Shown here: positions 57,652 to 64,000 of the stretch, in pieces
Layout: each line of letters opens with the position of its first letter
Numbering within the stretch: the stretch's first letter is position 1
From: Poecilobothrus nobilitatus
Taxonomy: Eukaryota; Arthropoda; Insecta; Diptera; Dolichopodidae
Reading direction: 5' to 3'
Length of the DNA stretch: 64,000 nt
Assembly: GCA_947095535.1 (NCBI GenBank)
Contig: OX352772.1
Location: forward strand, 32,383,445 to 32,447,444
Notes under the pieces: model-generated
The model's database searches: none
Seen by the model: the letters and a program-made list of their open reading frames with translations, nothing else
What the model was told of the DNA's origin: nothing
Position numbers and translations under genes: made by a program

Positions 57652-58565
57652 AAAATGTAAACCAAAAGTTTTGAAAAGTGCACATTTTACAAAAGACAAT
57701 GCAACCGGTTTAGATTAATTGTGATTTGCACCCAAATCTAAGAAAAATATATCTTATATCTTGTTAAAAATAAATTTCCTGTCTTTAATTTTAAGGAAAC
57801 CCTGTTTATATAATTAAAGAAAGCTGTTACCACATATAAAATTATAACGTTGCCGTTTTAATATATACGTTTTACTTTGAAAAAACTTTGTACTGACAGG
57901 TGTCTATTTTAAGATAACGTATGGAGATGCTAATTTCAAAAGATTTTTCTTCACTGAAAATTTCAAGATTCTAACTGAAACCGTAGCCGATTTGCAACAA
58001 ATTTTGAAATTTATCTTAAAATTCTATACATTAAAACAACTTCAAAAGACTTTATTTAATTTTTAGGAAACATTTCCATAATCAATAAAATTTACGCACA
58101 TTAAAGTAAGAAGATATAATTTCTGCGCATTAATTTGCAAAAATATGTACAGGTGCGTATAATTTACAAGAGTCTGAGAATAGCAAATATTCAATATTTG
58201 ACCCCTATAGCTCCGAAGCTGTATGTGGTGGATAAAAATGTTCTGTGACAACTTATGCTAATTCAAAAATATTTTTCTCTCCTTAAAGTTCCAAGATCTT
58301 AACCAAAAACTCTCCGCAGATATGAAAGAAGTCTGGGAAAAAAAAAAGAATCTTGCAAAATTTTGTTTTTAAATAACACATTTATAAATAAGGGTTTCTT
58401 AAACTTTATTAGGCTGTATCTCCGAGATAAGTACGGCTACATAAAAAAATTGTTGAACAACAATAATTTGTATAACCTATCCATGCTTAAAATTGTATTG
58501 CCCTTTCTTAAACGATGCAAAAGTTTTGTAAACAGACAGACGGACAAGCAAAATAAAAAATAAAA
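57652..58565 (+). repeat. Family P dispersed repeat, longest copy
   Basis: Starts AAAATGTAAACCAAAAG, GTGCACATTTTACAAAAG; middle AAGGAAACCCTGTTTATATA, CTGACAGGTGTCTATTTT; right part CTGTATCTCCGAGATAAG and the tail AAAAGTTTTGTAAACAGACAG/ACGGACAAG. About 900 bp, the fullest example of the family here. Confidence 0.6.
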
Positions 58566-59385
58566 ATTTTTCAAATGAAAAATGAAAAATATACTAAAAA
58601 TATAACTAAATAACAAAATATTATCAATAATAGTACATATTGAATATAAATATTATTATTTTCTATTGTTAAGTTTATCTTGCAATAATATTTGTATAAA
58701 AATAATATAGGCATTGTCCTTGAAGATTTTCATTTTTCTGGTCCTTTCAATTCTTCAACGATTTTGAACGATTTCAAAATTTTAAAATAGAAAAAAAAAA
58801 TAAATAAATAAATACAACTAAAGTAAAATTTTATATTAATATATAAATATTGATATAATAAAGGGTCATTTCTTTTTTTGTTTTTTATATTTATTTATTT
58901 TTTGAAAAGAAAAATTGAAAATCATAATTGAATTAAAATGATCCCAAATCTTTTTTTTTTTCCTCTTTGTTCATTTAAGTTTAAATCTGCAAAAAAAAAA
59001 ATTAAAAATAAAATATTTGAAATTTTATCGATTAAATAAATTGCCTAAAAATAATAAATTGATTGCGGTTAAATAAATGAACGCATAAAAATTTTAAAAA
59101 AATTTAATGGATTTTATTTAACAGCATGACCTTACACGAAAAAAGGAGATTTTTGACCTTCTTAGCAAATATAAAAAACAAATATGTTATTTTTATTTAG
59201 TCAGTGTTGATATTTCAATCTGAAGAGGTCAACAAATGTACAAACATTCCATGAATTCGTATGCAGTTTTATTTTATTTTTTAGCAAAACAACCAATTAT
59301 ATGATAAGGTCCAGATAAAAATAACTGGTATGGGTCACTTTACTAAAGGACACATTGCAGCAAAACCTTTCATCAAAAGTCGTTT

Positions 59386-59525
59386 TACAAAATAGTCTGG
59401 TAGCAAACTTATCATTTTACAAAAAATCCACTTTTCAAATTTACCGTTTTACAAAAACGCCACTTCGCAAATTTCCCATTTGAAAAAAAAGCCATTTCAC
59501 AAAAAGGAAGAAAATTTTACAAAAG
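59386..59525. repeat. ~32-bp word-repeat tract (NGTTTTACAAAA)
   Basis: TCGTTTTACAAAATAG, ATCATTTTACAAAAAATCC, ACCGTTTTACAAAAACGCC, CCATTTGAAAAAAAAGCC and CCATTTCACAAAAAGG form a degenerate minisatellite. It resembles the 20790 tract in style. Confidence 0.6.
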
Positions 59526-59559
59526 ACGATTCATATACATAAAAAAAACGATTAAATAA

Positions 59560-59870
59560 GTCTGGAAAAAGCGGAAACCCTGATTTTGAAATTCGACTCT
59601 ATCTAAATATAAATATTGTGGAAAAAACGGAAATCCTGATTTTGAATTCAACTCTAAAATCCCTTCTAATTCAGAATCTTGCATATACATAATATATATG
59701 TGTACATATTCTGTGAAAGTCGTATAATACTGATTTTGAATTCAACTCTAAACCCTTCTTTAATTCAGAATCTCGCCTATACATATATATCAATATTCTA
59801 AAAAAGGGGAAACCCTGATTTTGAACCAACTGTAAAATCCCTCCTAATTCAGAAACTAACATATGATTAT
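59560..59870. repeat. Tandem repeat of CTGATTTTGAATTCAACTCT units, four copies
   Basis: TGATTTTGAA starts at 59581, 59637, 59731 and 59816 (spacing 56, 94, 85). Most units continue AACTCTAAA..CCTTCTAATTC and AGAATCT.GC.TATACAT. Reading frames over the tract are not genes. Confidence 0.75.
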
Positions 59871-59896
59871 ATATACATGGTATTTCTCTTCGCGTT

Positions 59897-60433
59897 TTGA
59901 ATATTTATAGGGTGTGTTTAAGGAGATCAAAACCAACAAAAAATTGTTCTGTAGGGAGGGAGGGTCTATTTCCAATAGTTTTCTAGTTATTGTTTTAATT
60001 AAAAATTTACCACATTTTCTTTTTTAATTATTTCAAATATCATATGAGATATAAAAAACAGGTTTAAACAAAATTAAAGAGCTGCATTCAGGCAATCTAA
60101 AAATGCTAAAATTAGGATACCTTAATAACATTTTATTTTAAGAAAATTTGAAATAAATAAAAAAATTTAAAAATTAGGTCTTTTTTAATTTTTTTTTGGT
60201 CTAAATACTCATAACTTTTGGAAAAAAAGGTAGGTGAAATGCAAAAAAGCATTTGACAGTGTACCATACTATTTAATTAGTTACGTACTTTTTGAGATAT
60301 AAGCAAAATAAATAAGAACTTAAAAAGCAACTTTGAACCTTTCTCGAAAATTATTAGAAATAGACACCCCCACTCCATCCAGAATAATTCTTTGTTGATT
60401 GTGATGCCCCAAACACACCTTATAAATATTCAA
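59897..60433. mobile_element. MITE-like element with ~80-bp terminal inverted repeats
   Basis: Left arm TTGAATATTTATAGGGTGTG, ACCAACAAAAAATTGTTCTG, GTCTATTTCCAATAGTTTTC. The right arm, inverted, is TTGAATATTTATAAGGTGTG, AATCAACAAAGAATTATTCTG, GTCTATTTCTAATAATTTTC. The centre is non-coding and AT-rich. The transposase family is not identified. Confidence 0.75.
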
Positions 60434-61069
60434 GATGCTAAGAGAATCAACCTGTATATAAATATTCTGGTAAAAGGAAAAACGCTGATTTCTAATCAGT
60501 TGGTTTAATTGATTAAATTAAATTTAATTGGTTTTAATGATTAAAAATCCAATATATATCTTTAACTCTGCAAAATAACTTTTGTAATGTGTCGCTCTCC
60601 CGAAAACAACAGCAAGTTCATGTATTATATATACCATTAAAAATAAGTTCAAACTAACATTTACAATACACGAATAGGATTATCTTGTTAATTAATTTCA
60701 TTATAAATTTATTATAAAAGAAAACAAAAATTATTCAAATGTTTTTTTTTAATGCATATATTACAAATTAAAATGAAACCGGAAATCTGTATTTTTTTTA
60801 TTTACGCATTACTTCCTGTCATTACGGATTATAAAATATTTAGGTATAATAATATAAAATCTCTGTGGCTTTAGTATAAACTAATTTATTTTTATTATCA
60901 ATTGATTCATAGAGTTTAAAAAAGAAAAAAAATAATAATCCATTAAAGTCTATTAAAATAAATTATTAAAAGAAAATTTTTAAGATCCTAAAGAAATAGA
61001 AAATAATTTAAAAGAAAAAAAAGCAGGTGTTTTTAAAAATATTTTTGCCATAGAAAGAAAATTATTATA

Positions 61070-61264
61070 TTAAAACCAATTACTTCCAAATTTTTCTTCT
61101 TGAACTATCATATCCATCAGAGAACATTGTCTAACATATTGTCTATCATGGTGACATGGTTGACTATTGCTGTTGGTGACTGTTGCTCGGATAATAAAAA
61201 TTTTGTTGAAACTCTGAACCATATTCGAAAACTCTGAACCACGAAATTCAGAAAAAAACCACAA
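61070..61264 (-). CDS. Candidate 3'-terminal exon, uncertain
   Basis: A minus-strand frame of up to 64 codons ends at TAA (61070-61072). Its last ~45 residues (RATVTNSNSQPCHHDRQ, then CSLMDMIVQEEKFGSNWF) look less like AT-rich translation noise than other short frames here, and the DNA is less A/T-biased. Upstream on the minus strand a pyrimidine run followed by GTGGTTCAG could be a 3' splice site. That would make this a last exon with earlier exons beyond 61300. Against it: no family is recognised, the other two frames are open over part of the same stretch, and no good poly(A) signal follows. Confidence 0.25.
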   Translation of the reverse strand: MWFFSEFRGSEFSNMVQSFNKIFIIRATVTNSNSQPCHHDRQYVRQCSLMDMIVQEEKFGSNWF

Positions 61265-61468
61265 AATATTCTTCTTCTTCTAGGTCCCTTTCATTCTTGT
61301 ATTTTGCCCTCAAAATCCCCAAGTCTCGTTCAAACTAACACATCACTTCATTTTATTCCTACGAACAAAGTAATTAATTTTTCTCTACATTATTATCTTT
61401 ACGATTTACTATCTATTGACTTTCCCATCCTTTTCAATACTTCTGCATTTGTAATTCTTTAAATTTTT

Positions 61469-61497
61469 TGTGGCAGAGAAATGCATTAAAAAAAAAT
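61469..61497 (+). mobile_element. SINE-A 3' tail fragment
   Basis: TGTGGCAGAGAAATGCATTA plus poly(A), exactly the last ~20 nt of SINE-A. Severely 5' truncated. A 17-bp direct repeat AAATATCTTTAGTGGAA at 61494 and 61525 overlaps its right edge. Confidence 0.7.
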
Positions 61498-61549
61498 ATC
61501 TTTAGTGGAAATATCTTTATTATGAAATATCTTTAGTGGAATTCATAAA

Positions 61550-63247
61550 ACTTGGCACTTATTACGTTTTTTTTAATATTTGTGTTCTACATAATATTTT
61601 TTATCTTTTCTTCGCTATTCTGATATATTCTGTATCTTTTGTTTACATTCACTTCAATTTTTGAATTAACTAAACTAATTTTTCGTTCTCTGTTCTTAGA
61701 AGATTCTATAATTTGTATATAAATTGTATTTTGGTTAATTCTTTTTTATACTTCTAATTATTGTATTAAGGCAATAAAAAAAAAATTTTCATCTTATGTT
61801 CATTAGTAAAATTAACACATAGATAGTACATGGACTGAATCAATAATATAAAATGAAACATTCTTTTATTATAAATCAAAAATTTGAAAGAAAAATTAAA
61901 TGAAAAGTATATTATATCTTTAAAAACTGCAACAATTTTAAATTCTAAAACTTTTTTTTTAATTTTTTTTATTAAAAACTTTTTCTTATTAGAAATATCC
62001 TGAAATATTATAGACATTACTCAATACACGTGTCTCATATGTTATTTTAGTTTTATTTTAGTTATAATTGCAAGTACTTAAGATATTTTATTTCTATAAC
62101 GTGCAAATATTATCTACCGTAGCTTGAAAATGGATACTCTAAAGAAAATGCCAAAAAAAAAAAAAAAAAGAATTATTATTGTAGAATAAAATATAAAAAA
62201 GAAATAAATATGAATTTAAAATTTATTTTTTTTATTTCAACTATACACTTGTTCTGCATGAACAATTCTAGGATAGTTTAAAAATATTATATTAAAAAAA
62301 GAATGCACCACAACTAAAGATATTTTAGTATTTTAGTATTAACTAAAGATATTATTTTTGTGTTGTTTTGATTTAAGAATACTTTAGCTAAAGAATATTT
62401 TGTCGCCTGAATTATTTTCATTTTGAAACATTTTTTCACACTTTACTTGTTTCCTTTTTTCTAATTCATATAATATTTGAAATCTGTGAATTTCAAAGAA
62501 ACCTTTCAAGATAGGCTTGGTATATATAAATAAAGTAAGGTAAATATGGAAAACTTAACTTATGAAGAATGCATGCATGAGAGAATATTTTAAATTGATT
62601 TTTTTGATTTAATATTAAACCATATGATACAATTTCACAAAAACTAACACAAGCACTCGTTTCGGAATATAAAAACTAATTTCAGCAAAAAAATTCACTT
62701 TGAGCTTATATATTTGTATCATTTTGTCAGAAATTAATATCTTTCTCAATAATTAAAATTTTTATGAGCTTTAGGTTTAATTTGACATGGAAATTTGATA
62801 GAAGATTGTAAGAAAGCTATTTAGTTCAGTTTTACTGACTTAAATTTTTAATTGTGTAATTTTTTGAAGAAAATTTTAAAATTAGAAAAAAAAGTACACT
62901 AACCAATTGGCAAAAAAAAAAAACAAATTTATATTACAAAGATATATTGCCAATCTTGATTTTCAAGGGGACAAAAGTCTTATTCCTACAAAAAATATAA
63001 ATGTACTTTAAACAAAAAAAAAACAATGTCCTTTAAGTTTAAGTAAATAAGATCCTTTAAGTTTCTTTAAGTTTAAGCAATGGCTGTTTTTTTGCATACG
63101 AAATCAAAGGAAGGAAACGACAAAATCCTAAAACTTCAAAAAGTAAAACCATTACATATGTATATAGATTTAAGAAATATCTTAAAAATTACGTAATTAA
63201 CCCATCAGGTTTATAAGGAAATTAAATCAAAAAATTTCTGAATTAAT
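61550..63247. other. AT-rich spacer
   Basis: Nothing recognised. The 83-codon minus frame at 61766 is K/F/I-rich noise. Confidence 0.55.
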
Positions 63248-63257
63248 TTGATTCCAG

Positions 63258-63439
63258 TTTTAACCTTATTTAGACTTAAATTACAAATATTGTTTTACTA
63301 TTGGTTGAATAAATTGACTCTTAGAAATAACGCGCCCATCGAAATACCGCCTCAAAAAAGTGAAATAAGTATAGCTCAAAAACATGTTTTGGAGCTTTGC
63401 GATTTATTTCCAATGAAATATGAACCTAAATTTCAATAA
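63258..63439 (+). CDS. Candidate 3'-terminal exon, uncertain
   Basis: After a possible acceptor ATTCCAG (63251-63257) the frame reads about 60 codons to TAA (63437-63439). The second half (RNNAPIEIPPQKSEIS, AQKHVLELCDLFPMKYEP) has a protein-like composition. AATAAA overlaps the stop (63435-63440). There is no ATG at the frame start, so it could only be an internal or terminal exon or a relic of a transposon gene. The polypyrimidine tract is weak and no family is recognised. Confidence 0.22.
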
Positions 63440-64000
63440 AATAAAATCCCCAAAAATAAGTTATTTGTTATTGAAATACGCAATATGTAAAAAAAATATT
63501 TAGGAGAGATTTTGGAGTTGATTTCAAAACTAGAGTTTAGAAAATTTGTTTAAAAAGACTATTTTAATTGCTTTCTTTTGTTAAAAAACTATTTTGAGGA
63601 CCTCAGTGCTCAAAATCAGTGTTTCAATAATTTTTTTTGGCGAGGATTTAAGAGTGGCAGTCCCATTATTTTAAATGAATTAATTGGAAATAAAAAATAA
63701 GGATTTTGGGTTTTTGAATTTGGGATTTTGTCCTTGTCCATCCCAAATCAAATACAAGCAATTACTATTAGGTGTTACCTAGAACAAATCATGTTTTACG
63801 AGCTTGAACACTTTAGTTTTTTTGTATGCATTCGACCCGATATGTTATTTTAAATCTATAATACAGTACCAAAAAAATTTAAATAACTTCATCAATGTCT
63901 TTAGTCTTGCATAACATTAGTGCCAACCGCACTTAATATAAAATACGTCCGAGCTCTGTTCACATTTGTATAATCAAACTTAAACTTAAATAAAAAATTA
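63440..64000. other. AT-rich window end
   Basis: Follows the candidate exon; moderately complex (GGCGAGGATTTAAGAGTGG, CATTCGACCCGATATG) but unrecognised. It may be a 3' UTR if that exon is real. Confidence 0.35.

Overview
The window is eukaryotic, nuclear-type DNA that is extremely A+T rich, roughly four fifths by eye. It is almost free of long open frames and crowded with A/T homopolymers and (TA)n runs. The repeat content points to an insect, most likely a fly (Diptera): tRNA-derived SINEs, many copies of a DINE-1/INE-1-like repeat, a CR1-group LINE relic, and the 3' end of an RNase-H-type LINE with a TAACC-like tail. The phylum-level call is fairly safe. The order is an inference, and I do not claim a species.

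Only one convincing protein gene is present: a single-exon, minus-strand CDS at 28156-29145 (329 aa). It has an N-myristoylation signature, a Gln tract, a Cys/His cluster and a Ser tract. I do not recognise the family. Two short frames (61070-61264 minus, 63258-63439 plus) could be terminal exons of genes whose other exons lie outside the window, but the evidence is thin. The rest is intergenic or intronic DNA built from layers of mobile-element debris.

Layout. 1-9 kb: AT-rich DNA with two SINE loci, a perfect 15-bp hairpin (2292-2324), a 150-bp tandem array (3345-3810) and a GC-elevated island (7080-7330). 9-16 kb: DINE-like repeats, a tandemly doubled second SINE type (13684-14244), a SINE with intact target-site duplications (14541-14781) and a full DINE-like copy (14869-15830). 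16-27 kb: more SINEs, one carrying a 33-bp inverted duplication, and the best DINE-like copy (25333-26366). 28-29 kb: the gene. 30-36 kb: family P and K repeats, a SINE and a TTAA-flanked foldback element (33190-33676). 36.6-39.9 kb: a DINE-like copy split by a 2.5-kb Helitron whose termini can be read to the base. 42-43 kb: a decayed reverse transcriptase. 44-61 kb: two long-TIR elements (48169-48820, 59897-60433), the 3' end of a second LINE, tandem duplications and more repeats. 61-64 kb: the two candidate exons.

The most informative structure is the Helitron at 37227-39733. It has TC at the 5' end, CTAG at the 3' end, a palindrome 10 nt inside the 3' end, and insertion exactly between A and T. 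An uninterrupted copy of the host repeat in the same window (25333-26366) supplies the empty site. No CRISPR array, rRNA, functional tRNA or bacterial-type operon was seen.
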